Source: Glebionis coronaria
Lineage: Eukaryota > Streptophyta > Magnoliopsida > Asterales > Asteraceae
DNA length: 64,000 nucleotides
Direction of reading: 5' to 3'
Assembly (NCBI GenBank): GCA_025667525.1
Contig: CM046878.1
Coordinates: 97,603,237-97,667,236 of the forward strand
Shown here: positions 44,830 to 57,400 of the stretch, in pieces
Layout of the letters: every line of letters starts with the position of its first letter
Numbering within the stretch: position 1 is the stretch's first letter
Notes under the pieces: model-generated
What the model saw: only the letters and a program-made list of their open reading frames with translations
Told to the model about the DNA's origin: nothing
Databases searched by the model: none
Translations under genes and position numbers: made by a program

Positions 44830-46429
44830 TTAAATGGCTCGTTCCGTGAACCTATGGTGAGATCCATATGGCCTTCCACCTACGAATCGTTCCACACTTC
44901 GTAGCAACCGGCGCTTCCTTAGAAGTTCCTCGATCTTCTTGATCGCGTACTTCGCTCCCTTTTTGCACTGGCTTGTCCAGGTGTACTTGACTGTTGGAAG
45001 CGGTAGGTCGGCATTAAGAACCGTCAGATCATCTCGAACATGCTTGAGCGTACCATCGCTGTATTTGTGCAGTTCGGAGAATCGCATAAACTGCATGACT
45101 CCAGTTTCATTTGGATAAAATATCCATGCTTCTGGTGTCGTGGTCCCCATGTACGACTTCTTGTTCTTGTGAAAATTACTGAGCGGAGTTGTATGGGGAC
45201 GTTGCAAGTTTAGCTGTTTCTGATAGCTCTCTACTCCAAGTTGAAAATCTTCCACCCGGTTTTGAATGACGATTTTTCTTGCATATTGACGAAAGTTGGA
45301 GCTCAATGCAATGACAATCTCAGGTTGTAGATGGTCAACTTTTTCCTGAGCCAATAACAACAGAAGATCTTCGATGTCTTCAAGTTGAAGGTACTGGAGA
45401 TCACTTTCGTCAATTCGGTATTCTTTCTCATTAGTACGTTTGAACACGATTACATTCAAGTAACCACAACCGAAGACAGTCTGAGTGGTTTCTCCTTGGA
45501 TGCTTTTGATTCTGTGAGCTGAGATAATAGAAGAACCTCTCTTTGGACTATGGAAATTATTGTAAGCTAACCTTTTCTTTGCGGTCCAGTGAGAGATGCC
45601 AAGTGAAGAAAAAAGATCATAAAACTTGAGCAGTTTCTTTCTCCATAGTGCATCAGGTACTTTTTCTTCGATCCATGGAACGTTCTCCAGATTAACAGCC
45701 TTGAGCATAGTAAGTGACGTGGCATATTTCTTTGCGCCTTTTTCAAGGTACTCGAGATCGTGAGAAATAAAGTGCTCTATTGGGATCGTTGCAGAACCGG
45801 CGATGACCGTGGGTGTAAGAGGTCGTAACACAGGAGTCTGAATTTCCGTAGTCGTCGCTCTCATGCCTTGGTAAGCTCATTTAAGTGATATTCTGCTTCA
45901 TTATGGCTGATCTTCAAAGTATCAAAGAAGTCCACATTTGCGGCTCCCATTTTGATAAAATCCGGAGTCATTGTCGGTTTCCCATGAGAATACCTTAGAA
46001 AGGCTGAGAAATCGATAGGATTGTTTAGGAATTGAGTCAGCTCCATTTCAGTTTTTGTGTCGAAAGGATGCTGTGGTGCTACATTTGTACGCCCGAGTTG
46101 CTCCTGTACCGTATCATCGATGATAAGAGATTCAACAAACGTTGGTTCTGGCACATTTAAATCTTCAACTTCCATATCAGAGATGTGTTGATCTTCAGAT
46201 GGTGTTGAAGGTTGTTCTTGCGTCACCGGTATATCATCGTGAGGTTCTTCTTCTAGCATTAAACCTGTGGGTTCTTCTTCTTGCGTAGACACAGGAATTT
46301 CGTCTTCTTGCATATGTTCTACAGATTCATTGTGAGAATCAGTAGTAAATACTGGTTCAGTAGATATACCTGTTTCAATTTGCTGAGTTTCTGGTATAGT
46401 ATATTCCACCATCTTTTATGCGGTTTCAG

Positions 46430-46760
46430 CAACGCTTTCTGCAGCTTCCTCAATACCTCTCTCATTTGCCTTATCACCTTCATCCTTATTTGACTCTTCG
46501 GCATTAGTACCCGTTTCGTCATTCTTATCACCCTTGTTGGTTCCATTACCATCGTCATTATCATCATCTTCATGCTCATCCTCATCTGTATCCTCGTCCT
46601 CATCTTCATCTTCATCTTCATCTTCATCCTTACCCTTTTCTTCCTCATCCTCTTCTTCCTCCTCATCTCCTTCCTTATCCTCTTCCTCATTTTGATCATT
46701 TTCACCATCATCCTCATCACCTTTACCCTCATTATCTTCCTCCTCTAGCCCGTCTTCATT
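46430..46760 (-). repeat. Imperfect GAT/GAA repeat encoding an acidic tract
   Basis: Plus-strand (ttcatc)n-like sequence, most regular at about 46595-46630. In the accessory frame it encodes a tract of mainly Glu and Asp, over 80 residues long. The Met/Lys-rich ORF in another frame (46319-46732) is a by-product of the same repeat. Confidence 0.85.
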
Positions 46761-47319
46761 GTCAGACTCAGAGTCGGTAGTATCTGCAGGTGTATCTTCA
46801 ATAATTGCTTTGTTGACATATTGCAGAACTTTTCGTTTATTTTTCTATTTATGAGCCCCCATATTTAGCAGATGTGTCCGTAACAATGTCATTAGTTGAA
46901 GGGTAGATAAACCATTACCGACAAAAGTTGGTAGCTGCTGATCAACATATGACTTGACTTCTCGTCGAATGATCTTGGTCATCTTCTCATCAATTGACCC
47001 AAGAAAGGCAGCATTCTCTTTGTCACGAGTTTTCTTCTCTCTAAGAAATGATTTGTGTTGTTCTTTAAGTTTAGACACTCTTTCGGATATTTTCTTAAGT
47101 GTAGGCTCATCAGGTTGCGGTTCCTTGAGAGGTTGTGTGTCGGGAGTGGTGAATCTTTCAGTCAGTGTAGCTATTTGGTTAGCTTGAGCCTCCAGTTGTT
47201 GTTGAAGAGACTGGATCAGTGGATCACTAACTGTGAGGAATGGATTGGAGGTGGATGATACTTGTTGTACTGATGGTGGAGGTGTAACCATAACTGTTAA
47301 AGTGGTGGCGCATGATACG

Positions 47320-47460
47320 GGTTTTTCAAGTATAGGTGATGGTGTAGATTCAGTGATTGGGGCGGTAGTTGATATAGGTTGTTCAACTGTTGGTGACGGT
47401 GTAGATTCAGTGGTTGGGGTGGTAGATGATACCGGTCGTTCAACAAGTGCTGGTGTAATA
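47320..47460. repeat. 63-bp tandem repeat in the accessory ORF
   Basis: Just over two copies containing ggtgtagattcagtg encode a 21-residue repeat with TESTPSP in the accessory frame. It forms part of a Ser/Thr/Pro-rich linker. Confidence 0.8.
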
Positions 47461-48973
47461 GCTGGTGTTATGACTTCACTGATGACCGGGGTGGATAGTG
47501 GTGGTTGATGTAACAGAAGTTATGGGAACATCCACCATGTCTTCATTTATCGATGGATCAGTATTTGTAACCTCAACACCCTCCCCTTCCAAATTAAGAT
47601 ATTTCATAACATCATCAGAGCCGGAAGTAGACTTACTTTGAAGTTGAGTTTCTGGTATGAAAGTTACATGAGCATCGTCGTGTACCACCGTGTGAGTTGG
47701 TTCCGGTAAAGATGTGTTAACATTACATCACGATACAACAAATTTGTATCAGTGTTTGCACTGCTACCACCTTCTTCACTCTGCTCACGGCTTTCAAAAT
47801 GGAAGTTATCAGCATCTTCATAAGCATCTTCATCGGTAGGATCTTCATAAAATGCCATGTCAGCATCAAGATTACCAAATTCCTCTAAGTCCTCAAACAG
47901 TCTTGAGCCTGATCCTATGGATGTTGCAAAATCCTCCTCTCTGCTTTGTTGAATAATAATACGCAGTCGTTTGGCTTCAGAAATGGTTTGTTGAGCTGGT
48001 TCATCTGAAGCAACACTTGCTTCTTTACCTTTAGTTTTCTTTGCTTTCTTTGGCCTTCTGAGTGGTACTTCTTCCTATTCTTCCTGAGTACGGATCGTCT
48101 CATCTTCATCATCATCTTCATAAACTATTTTCATTTTCCCTGTGCCTTTATCTTTGGAGGAAGCATTCGATTGGCGCTTTGAGACTCTTTTCTTGCGTTT
48201 ACCTTTTTGCTTCTCTAAAGGAAGTGAATTTGCTCGTCGAAACTGTGTGACAATATCATTAAGCATCTCTTGATATTTATCACTTTCCTTGATTCCTTCA
48301 TTTATCATTGTGTCAGGTACTAGGGCAGGACGTAATGCATACTTTATGGAATTAGTATCTGCATTCATTTGTAGAATCACATAGTCATCTTCTTTTGTGT
48401 GGTAGAAGAAATTCCCGTGAGTGTCAATGGTTGGGTCATTCTTCATAAAGTGGTTGATGATGAGATTGGTGAATCTTGGGAATGGAAGATGCACTGATTT
48501 CTTCTTGGTTCCAGTAAAATGATAACAAAATTCTTGCCAGAGAAGGAGTGCATCGTCTACTTTAGTTGCCGTGTAAAGTCCCCAAAATATGTGAGCCTGA
48601 GGTGGTCTCATTGTGTCGGAGCCCCGAGTCTTTCCAGTAAGACATTTGACAATGATGGTGATAAGTGCTTTCCAGGGTTGCCCTATGTGTGATGTATTAA
48701 ACTAGGATAGGTTGTGGATTTCACCTTCATAATTCATAGCACGAATGACTCGAAACAATTCATCGATCTTTGGGTTAGCCACAAATTGTTCTCCTTGTGC
48801 CAACTTAGGAAATTTAAACAGTTGCCGAAAGATGCTCAAGTTAAGTACCATTGGCATTTTGTTTAGTTGGAATGAGATAGTCTTTTTAGAAAGTGTTGCA
48901 GTGTTCCAGAACTCGTGCTGAGTGAAACAAGTTCGAGATCACGTTGTCGTTGTTGTTCTTTTGTGATCGACAT

Positions 48974-50340
48974 CTTCCTACTTTGATGACATAAACACAA
49001 ATGATATACACAAAACATATGTATCTTGAATCTATGCCAATTTGTAGTATTTACAATAACATACGACGATCATTAGCACATTACATTTATAGAACAACAA
49101 TAAATAGATCATGACACATGTCTATAGGTGCCACCTAACATTATGCTAGCAAGACAATCCTATTACTCATCACTACCTTATAGTGATAACATAATATTAA
49201 AAGCTATCACAGTATTACCAAGATTACACATTGAAAGCTTACAAGTCATCGGAATAATAATAGCCCTATATCCATCGCAATCTTACAAACCATCGGAATC
49301 CTAAAATATCCATCGCAATGTTTAAAACATCGCAATCCTATCGCAATCTTACACCCCATCGCAATGTGAAACCATCACAATCCTATCTCAATCCTGTTCT
49401 ATCGCAATATATAAGTTCCATCGCAATAAGTTTGTTTCCATCGGAATGTTTGAGAATTCATCGCAATATGTCCCCATCGCAATACCATTACAATGCCATC
49501 GCAATAATGCATCGGAATGCACCATCGCAATATGCCATCGCAATGCGTCATCGTAATGACCGATCGCAATGAGTCATCGCAATGAGCCATCGGAATGACT
49601 CATCGCAATAACCCATCGCAATGAGCCATCGGAATGACTCATCGCAATGACAAGGCATCGCAATGATCATTGGAATCCGAGACTGGGATCCGATCTAAAC
49701 GTTGACTTCACAAATCCTGGAGTTTGGCAACGTTTTAAACAAAATTGGGCAAGACCATTGTGCATCTGGGAAATCTAAGCAAATCCCACAACTCAATTTA
49801 CAGTTTCATCATAAAACGCAAAAAACCTAATTTTTTTGATTAACTTTGATCTCGGGTTGTTTGTGTCAGTTTTAAGATAAGAAATGTAATAACAATAACA
49901 GCATGAAACGATACCTAGATGAGTGAACGGAGTGCAGGCAATCAAAAATCAAATGATGAAGGTTTTAACAATGGCGGGGAGTGTTTTTTTGTTTGTGTTT
50001 GCGATGGAAAAGAAACAGGAACGGGGAGGGAGGGGGTAAAGTGTTTGACTTGGTCAAACTTTGTGCAAAGTTTACACATGAAACCCCCACTTTGCAACAT
50101 TTGCAAAAGTGGTCCCCCCGTAGATAGTAGTTGTTAAATTCATTAGGATTAACCAAATAAACTTAACGAAGTACTAACCCGCTCACAAACACGAGCACGT
50201 ACACTTAACGCCTAATTTCAAATAACCTATTCTTCAATGTATATTCCACACAAGGCACATTCAGCATTTAATGATGACGATTAATGGTTTATATTTTCTG
50301 AAAATCCTTTTTGAAGACCAATTTTAATTCCAAGAAGATT
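48974..50340 (-). other. Leader-like region in front of the C4 accessory ORF
   Basis: No gene. It contains the minisatellite 49240-49680 and an 8-bp inverted repeat AAACGTTG/CAACGTTT (49697-49704, 49728-49735), followed by unique sequence. Its organisation repeats that of the gag leader of the same element, although its unit spacers differ. Confidence 0.65.
49240..49680. repeat. Minisatellite with CATTGCGA/CATTCCGA core before the accessory ORF
   Basis: More than 25 units, plus sense catcgcaatg or catcggaatg with spacers of 3-15 bp; the part around 49540-49660 is the most regular (catcgcaatgagc). Same core as the leader arrays in C2 and C4. Confidence 0.92.
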
Positions 50341-50981
50341 TAATATTTGCTCCCCCTTAAACATGGACCCGTTTTCTATTTAAAGAGCTGTAGTCAATGA
50401 TTTTAAAGAAGCAAATATTCAGGAAGACATTTTCCGGTTAAGTGATTGGTTGGAACGATTCTGGTGGCAATAAGATTTCTCTTATTTTGACAAAATAAGT
50501 GCACTGATACGTACACTAATTTGTGTTAGACCAAGTTATAAAGTAAACTTAGTCCCTTACAAGGTTTTTAAGTAAACCTTGCCCGAGAAAATTAATTCCC
50601 GTTGTGAGCCAACGTTTTCATAAGAAATACGTGACTTTAATGCGAAAAGCGGGTTGCAGTCTGAAATAACTACAAGCCATAATGGGCATGTTTTAAAAAC
50701 ATGTACAACTTTTATACGGACTCTATTTATGGCGCCATGTCAATTTTAATCGACATTTCTAAGGCCGTAAATATTACCGTACTAAAAGACTTGCCCGTTT
50801 TGAAAATGAAAAATATTTTTGAATTTTCTTGATTTTATATTTTTTTATGGATTTTGTATGTTTTATATTTTTTATGGTTTTTCTATGTTTTATATTTTTG
50901 TATTTTTCTTTTGGTGGTTTAAATATATACGATAATATACAAGATCACGAACAAAGGATACTCTAGAATAGTTTACCATCA
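50341..50981 (-). other. 3' domain of C4 directly after pol
   Basis: No gene. Homologous to 1-593 of C1. It has a PPT-like tract at about 50350, hairpins ACCAAGTT/AACTTAGT (50530-50537, 50546-50553, one mismatch) and CAAGGTTT/AAACCTTG (50560-50567, 50574-50581, perfect), and a degenerate 27-bp repeat near 50815-50905. Confidence 0.7.
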
Positions 50982-53900
50982 CTATTCTTCAGATTCTTCT
51001 GCCAACTCCTTAAGTGTCGCTGGGGAGAATGATTTCATGCCTAGCTTTTCGATCAAAAACTCGATACGTCCTCGATCTAAGGGCTTTGTGAATATATCTG
51101 CCAGCTAATACTCAGTGTTGATGAAGTATAGTTCGATCACTCCATTTTCCACTTGCTCTTTGATGAAGTGGTAGCGTATGTCAATGTGCTTTGCCCGGGA
51201 ATGTTGAACGTAGTTGCAGCACAGAGCAATTGCACTTTTGTTATCACAGTACATCAGGATTTTGTTGAATCCAAGACCGTAGTCAGTTAATTGTGATCTC
51301 ATCCAAAGAACTTGAGCACAACAACCGGACATAGCAATGTATTCAGCCTCTGTACTTGATATCGCAGCGCGTTTCTGCCTTTTTGATGCCCAACTAACAA
51401 GTCTATCTCCAAGAAGTTGCACACTGCCAGAAGTGCTACGTCTAGTATCTTGACACCCAGCATAATCCGCATCTACATATGAGATTAGTGCAATAGAAGA
51501 ATCCTTCGGATACCATAGACCACGATTAAGTGTTCCTTTAAGATACCAAAAGATCCTTTTCACAACATGTAAGTGCTTTTCGGTAGACCGAGCCTGATAC
51601 CAGGCACACATGCATATAGCAAATTGCAAATCAGGCCTGCTAGCAGTCAGATAGAGAAGGGTGCCGATCATTCCACGGTAAAGTTTAGGATCGACAGCTA
51701 TCCCTTCCTTATCTTCATCTAACTTGGATCTCTCCACCATTGGAGTATCCACGGGGTCACAGTTTTCAAAATGATACTTATTTAATGATTCAAGAGCAAA
51801 TTTGGATTGATTAATGAAGATGCCTCTGGGATTCTGAGAAATTTGCAACCCTAAGAAAAATAAAAATTTTCCCATCATCGACATCTTAAAACGTGTGGAC
51901 ATAATTTTTTCAAAATGGTCAGACAATCGTTGATTAGTAGCAGCAAATATTATATCATCAACATAAATTTATACCAGTATCATGTCGTTGCCTCCTTGAG
52001 AATAAATAATGTTGGGTCCACGTTACCTTTGGAGAAGCCTTTCGAGATGAGATACGATGATAGGAGATCGCTTGTTTCAACCCATAAAGAGCCTTCTTGA
52101 GCTTGTACACGTGATTAGGATACTCTGAGTTGACGAATCCATTCGGCTGGCTTACGTAGATATCTTCCCTTAATTCACCATTGAGAAATGCCGTCTTAAC
52201 ATCCATTTGGTAGACGATCATGTTCATGTGATCAACATAAGCAAGTAATAGTCTAATCGCCTCCAATCGTGCAACAGGAGCAAAGGATTCTTCAAAGTCA
52301 ATACCCAAGGCTTGTTTGTAACCTCTAGCAACCAATCTAGCTTTGTTCTTCAGCACTCCACCTAACTCATCGAGTTTAACCTTATATACCCACAACAATG
52401 TAAGGATTTCAACGTTGTTGGGTAAAGGAACTAATTCCCACACTTCAAGACGTTGAAATTCATTAAGTTCCTCTTGCATGGCTTCAATCCAAGATGATTT
52501 AGTCATGGCTTGTTGCCAGTTTTTAGGTTTAGTGTCGAAAAGAAATGCATCAAAGTAGCAATATAATGCATGTTCTTGGAGTTGGTGGCGTGTTAAGACT
52601 GGTCGATTGATTTCACCAATGATATTATGGATTGGGTGATCCTTTGTCCATTTTATGTTATGATTTTCAATCCTTGGCGGTCGGGAGTGAACGATTGCAG
52701 GAGCTTCCTCTGAGGTAGACGCACTGTTAGGGTCTTCAGGTATTTGTGAACCAAAGAAAGGAAGCTCTTGTAAGTGAGCAAATTCCAAATCTTGATCATA
52801 GGGATCCTCTTCAACATCATTATGAACGAGTGGGGTGATGATTCAGGTGTAGTTTGTGAATTAGTGGGGGATGGGACATCTGGTTCAAGAGTAACAGTAG
52901 ATATCTCGGACTGATTTCCATTATCTTTAGCAACAACTTCGGGAAACGGAGCTACTACTGCAGGTGCTGGAGAATCATTACTAGGTGGATCAAAGAATTC
53001 ATCAAACATAGGTTGAAATAACTCATCCCACTCGGGCCTTATAGGTGGTATAAATGATGGAGAAATAGGATTGTTGGGAGTTAATCCGGAACTGATTGTA
53101 CCGGTTCCCATCTCATGTAATGCGGGTTCAGAGATGTGTTGCTCAGAAGCCATCACTGTCAGCTCATCAAATCAGCATCCAAAGTTTCTACTATCTTGCC
53201 AAGACGCCGGTTATAAATTTGGTAAGCTTTCTTTGCAGGCGAGTAACCAATGAAAATTCCAATATCAGCCTTCGGTTGAAGTTTGCCCAAATTCTCACAA
53301 TTTGTATTTGGATAACACAGTGCACCAAACTCATGAAGAAATGAAATTTCGGGTTTGTATCCATGAAGTAGCTCATATGGAGTTTTACCATGATGTTTAC
53401 GAATGATGGAGAGGTTTTGGGTATAACATGCGGTTGCCACTGCTTCAGCCCATAAGAATAAAGGAGAATTCGCATAAATTAACATAGTTCTAGCAGCTTC
53501 CATAAGTGTACGGTTACGTCTTTCCACGACACCGTTTTGTTATGGAGTGCGGGCAACAGAAGTTTCATTTGAAATACCTACCTTTTCATAATAGTCTCGA
53601 AGAGTTTGATTAACGAACTCAGTTCCATTATCAGTGCGAATGCGACGAACAGTAGCATGAAGACGTACTTGGATCATCTTTAAGAAAGTAATAATATACT
53701 GTGGTGCTTGATCCTTAGATGCTAAAAAAACCTTGAGAAATCATCCACCATGACGAGGATGTATTTTCTACCACTCACACTAGTCGTACGCATTGGCCCG
53801 CAAAGATCCATGTGCAAAAGATACAGAGTTCTTGGTTGGTGTCTTCAGCTTTAGGTTTGTATGATTTCTTGGTGCTTTTCCCCAAAGAACACGTGGAACA

Positions 53901-54416
53901 TAAATTATCCTTGTCGAACTTAAGTTTTGGAAGACCACGAACAAGTTCATTTTTAGCCAAATGGTTTATAGCATCCAAGTTAAGATGAGATAACCGGCGA
54001 TGCCACAACCATGACTTGGTCTTAGATGCTTTGGAGAGAAGGCATATAGGAGAGGCGGCCATCATGTTTTGAATGGACAGTGTGTAGAGATTATCCTCTC
54101 GAGAACCCTTTAACAAATCATTTCCTGCAAGATCGCGAATAAAGCAAGTATGTTGTCGAAAAGCCACCTCAAGGTTTGAATCGCAGAATTGTCCCACTGA
54201 AAATAGATTGTGACCAAGTCCCTCCACATAATAAACCCTTGAAATCGTAACATTCCCAATTTGGTATTCACCATAACCCATGATCTTCGCAATATGGTCG
54301 TTGCCGAATTTAACCATTCCTAGAAACTTGCTGACGAAATTTCTAAGCATCGAGCGATCTCCGGTCATATGCTTTGAGCATCCAGAGTCCAAGTACCAGA
54401 GGATCATTTGGACCAC
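50982..54416 (-). pseudogene. pol: Copia Pol of C4, multiply disabled
   Basis: Colinear with the intact C1 Pol, from protease [10 protein letters not shown] near 54390 to the stop at 50982-50984. Visible defects are a frameshift after EDTNQE near 53830, further frame changes across the integrase core (about 53760-53520) and near 53160, 52790 and 52080, and a TAA at 51969-51971. That TAA replaces the Gln codon three codons before YVDD, inside the RT active-site box. RNase H is readable ([10 protein letters not shown]) in 51105-51926. The overlap with the upstream frame has the same GTGGTCCAAAT sequence as in C1. Confidence 0.92.
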
Positions 54417-57400
54417 CTGAAAATATCACCAGACAAAGACGATGTATCGGAATCTAGTAGTTCCTCTGTGTTAGCAGGTACATATATAATTATCTTAGAT
54501 TTGCTAACCGAAGAATTCTTAGGCTTCCAAACTTGCTTCCTAAATGTCGGCTTAGATTCTAGTTGTCTAAGATCTTGAGGTACTTCTTCACTGGTAGGCA
54601 CAATAGTGGGGGCAGACCTAGTTAAAGGGAGCTTTTCCATTTCTTAGTGCTAGTGTTCCTATTTAAAGGACGCTGAGACCTAACTTTCGTGGATGTGATC
54701 CTAGTTAAAGGGCACTTAGTTCCATTAGCAGTGAAGGTCCTACCAGTGGGTTTCCATTGCCAACCAACTTGGGTGAATTTCTTCCCCGTTGGAATCCATT
54801 CAATATTGTTCCTAATTGCATACATTTCATTCACGTGATCAACAAGGCATAAATCATGACGGTAAGAAAACATGCATTCATTACAATTCCAACATCACAA
54901 ATTCGAATTCACATTTTTCTTAGGCTTCTGCACAGAAGCATATCCTTTTGTCTTAGATACACGATTCTTTTTATTTTAAATTGAAATAACATTCCTAGGG
55001 TGAACTTCTACTTTCTTCTTGGCAGTCCTACTAGTGGAAGGCTTGATCCTATCTTTCTTGTCTTGAGATCCTTTAGCCTTAGTAGACATACTTACTCCTG
55101 TAGAAGCCATGGGAACATTAGTGACAGATTTTGATGTAGCCTTGATGGGTGTGTTTAAAATAGGCTTAGATCCTGGATTCTTACTGAATGGAGTAATGGC
55201 AATGGTGGGGGTTTGTTGTTTCGGGGGTACAGATTCGGTTGCCCAATGTACTCTAAGTTTGCTAAACAATCCTGAACGCGATCCACATATAATAAAAGCT
55301 CATATAGAAAATGACTTGTGGGATCTAGTTCACGCATGTCATCAACGATCTCTCTAGCAAGATCAGCATGTTCTAAGGCATTTTTCATGTATGTGGCAAA
55401 CTTAGTTGGACTATTCTTAAATTTTGGATCCCGATATAGCACATGTGGGTTGGGTTTGGGAGCACTAGAGGTCGAGGAAGAGATAGTGGCAGGATTATTA
55501 ACAACTTATTGTCCTTTGAGTTGAAGTGTCTCCTTTAATTCAGCCAAAACCATGTTTTTGTCTATGAGTTGAATATTTAAGTCAGAGATTTCCTCGCACT
55601 TACGGTTCAATTGGTCAACGAGTGACTTTTGCTCTGCCGCGTTAAAAGCGAAGCATTCTTCTAACGAACCATAAATATCGGAGAAATCCTGCTTTACTTT
55701 ATCAAGCTCCCCTATCATAGAAGTAATTCTATCTTCTAGGGCATGATTCTTCATCTCTGCAGCCTCTAGTTCCAATTTCTCTGCTACTGATTCTCTCTTA
55801 AGTCTCATAATTTCTTCCGCTAATGCATGAACTACCTGAATCATCTTGTCACTTTTCTCAACAAAGTTTTCACAATCATTTGTTTTTGAAAGAGTTACAT
55901 TTTTAGATTGATTTTCAATTTCAAGAGATATACAATGTTGTTGAAGCTCATTAAAACGTTTTGAAAGTGTGCTATAAGAATCTTGAAGCTCTAAAAATTC
56001 AGCGTTAGATTCATGACAAGAATGATTATCTACATTAATCACAGGCTCAACAATATTCACAGATATATCATGCACATCATCACATTTATTCACAGTAGAT
56101 GAAATCTCATGAGCATATTTAAGAGTAACAACTTGCATCACTTTGAGAGACACTATATGTTCTAAGAATCGGTGATATTCGGATAAAATCTTTTTTTTTC
56201 TCAATTAAATGTTGTTCATAAGCATCATCCATTTCATAGAAAACTTTTTGAACTTCACCTATTTCAAAGCTTAGATTTCTCGCTAGATTATAGACTCCAT
56301 TTTTAATATTGTTTACAAACGGAACGATCTCTTTCTCAAACACCATTTTCATGTGTTCGAAAGCCCATTCTCTAGCGGTTTGAGCCGTTGAAGTCGTACA
56401 TTCCAGGATGACCTTGTCAAACTCGGTAAGGTATCGCTCAATCTCTTCCAAGCTTAGCTTTACCGTACTTACCGATGGAAGATTCTTAGGAATTTCCTTC
56501 GGTTCGTCCGAGTTAACGAGTGTAGGAAGTATACTAAGGCTTTCTCTAGTAGGCATGTAAGCATATGTTTGGATAGATTTCTTTTGCATATTAAATCGAA
56601 TTCTAAGATCTATTTTAGCATTTGTTGCATTCATTTGTGCATAGTCATATTCAGGATATGTAGGAAGTAATTTTAACCGATTCTCTTCATATGGTGACAT
56701 GCTCTCAGATTCATTTAAAAACACAATCGGATCTAATACCAATCCTAACTTGGTTGCATCATCAAGTCGTGGGTTGTGGTGAAATGCTTGCTTTGCATAT
56801 CCCGGGTTAGGTGGTAGGTCTATTAGACGCGATAGATTGAATTCTTGAAAAGAAGAATGAAACAAGTGTACTAAATGTGAAGCAGAGTATTGTTTTAGAA
56901 GCAAAATTTCAGTCCTTTTAACTCTATCAGACGCTTTAATTTCCATTTCAACCCTTTTAGACTCGAGAATTTCAAAATCCGTTTGTAGTTTTTGAAAATT
57001 ATTAACGACTGACTCTTTTTCTTTAAGTTCTTTCGAAAGATTTGCTCTTAAACTCTCAATTTCTAGCAGATTATCCATTTGGACTTGCCTAAACCTATCA
57101 AATTCATGACGGGTTAAGGTAGTGGACACTGGAGTTAATTCTAAGGTTTTAACCTTTTCCTTATGCAAAGCAAGCTCGGCAGATAAAGTCTGATTAACAC
57201 TGAGGGTTTCAAGGACCACATTATTCATTTGGCTAAGCAAAGATGCTGAGACCATAACCAAATCAGGTTGAGCAAACAAATTTGTAGTCGTAATAGCTCC
57301 CGGTTGTGGTTCACTCAAAGTCTGGGGACTTGCATTGATATTGCTATCAATGTGTGTCTCCTCGATTGAGGTACTAACCACCGGAGGCTGTTCCGGATAC

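Larger units (their letters stand above)
44830..48973 (-). pseudogene. Accessory (third) ORF of C4, broken
   Basis: The likely start is an ATG at 48973 (MSITKEQQRQRDLEL); a frameshift follows after about 35 codons. A recognisable block at 48611-48300 (FWGLYTATKVDDALLLWQEF, PFPRFTNLIINHFMKNDPT) is followed by a basic segment (GKRKKRVSKRQ). Then come Ser/Thr/Pro repeats, a coiled-coil-like stretch (47291-46845) and a very acidic tract (about 46760-46430). The C-terminal domain (46412-44830) contains LQLEDIEDLLLLL, VEDFQLGVESYQKQLNL and RFVGGRPYG. These blocks occur in accessory proteins of Asteraceae Copia elements. Several frame changes and a stop before MVEYTIPE show decay. No envelope features such as a signal peptide or clear membrane segment are seen. 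Function unknown. Confidence 0.78.

Noticed and set aside
46319..46732. 137-aa Met/Lys/Arg-rich ORF
   Set aside because: Shadow frame of the repeat that encodes the acidic tract of the accessory protein.
44830..48973. Envelope gene of a retrovirus-like element
   Set aside because: The position after pol would fit, but there is no signal peptide or transmembrane segment and the composition is acidic and basic low complexity.
49240..49680. CRISPR-like array of short repeats with variable spacers
   Set aside because: Repeat core is only 8-10 bp and irregular, spacers are similar to each other, the context is a plant retrotransposon leader, and no cas genes exist.
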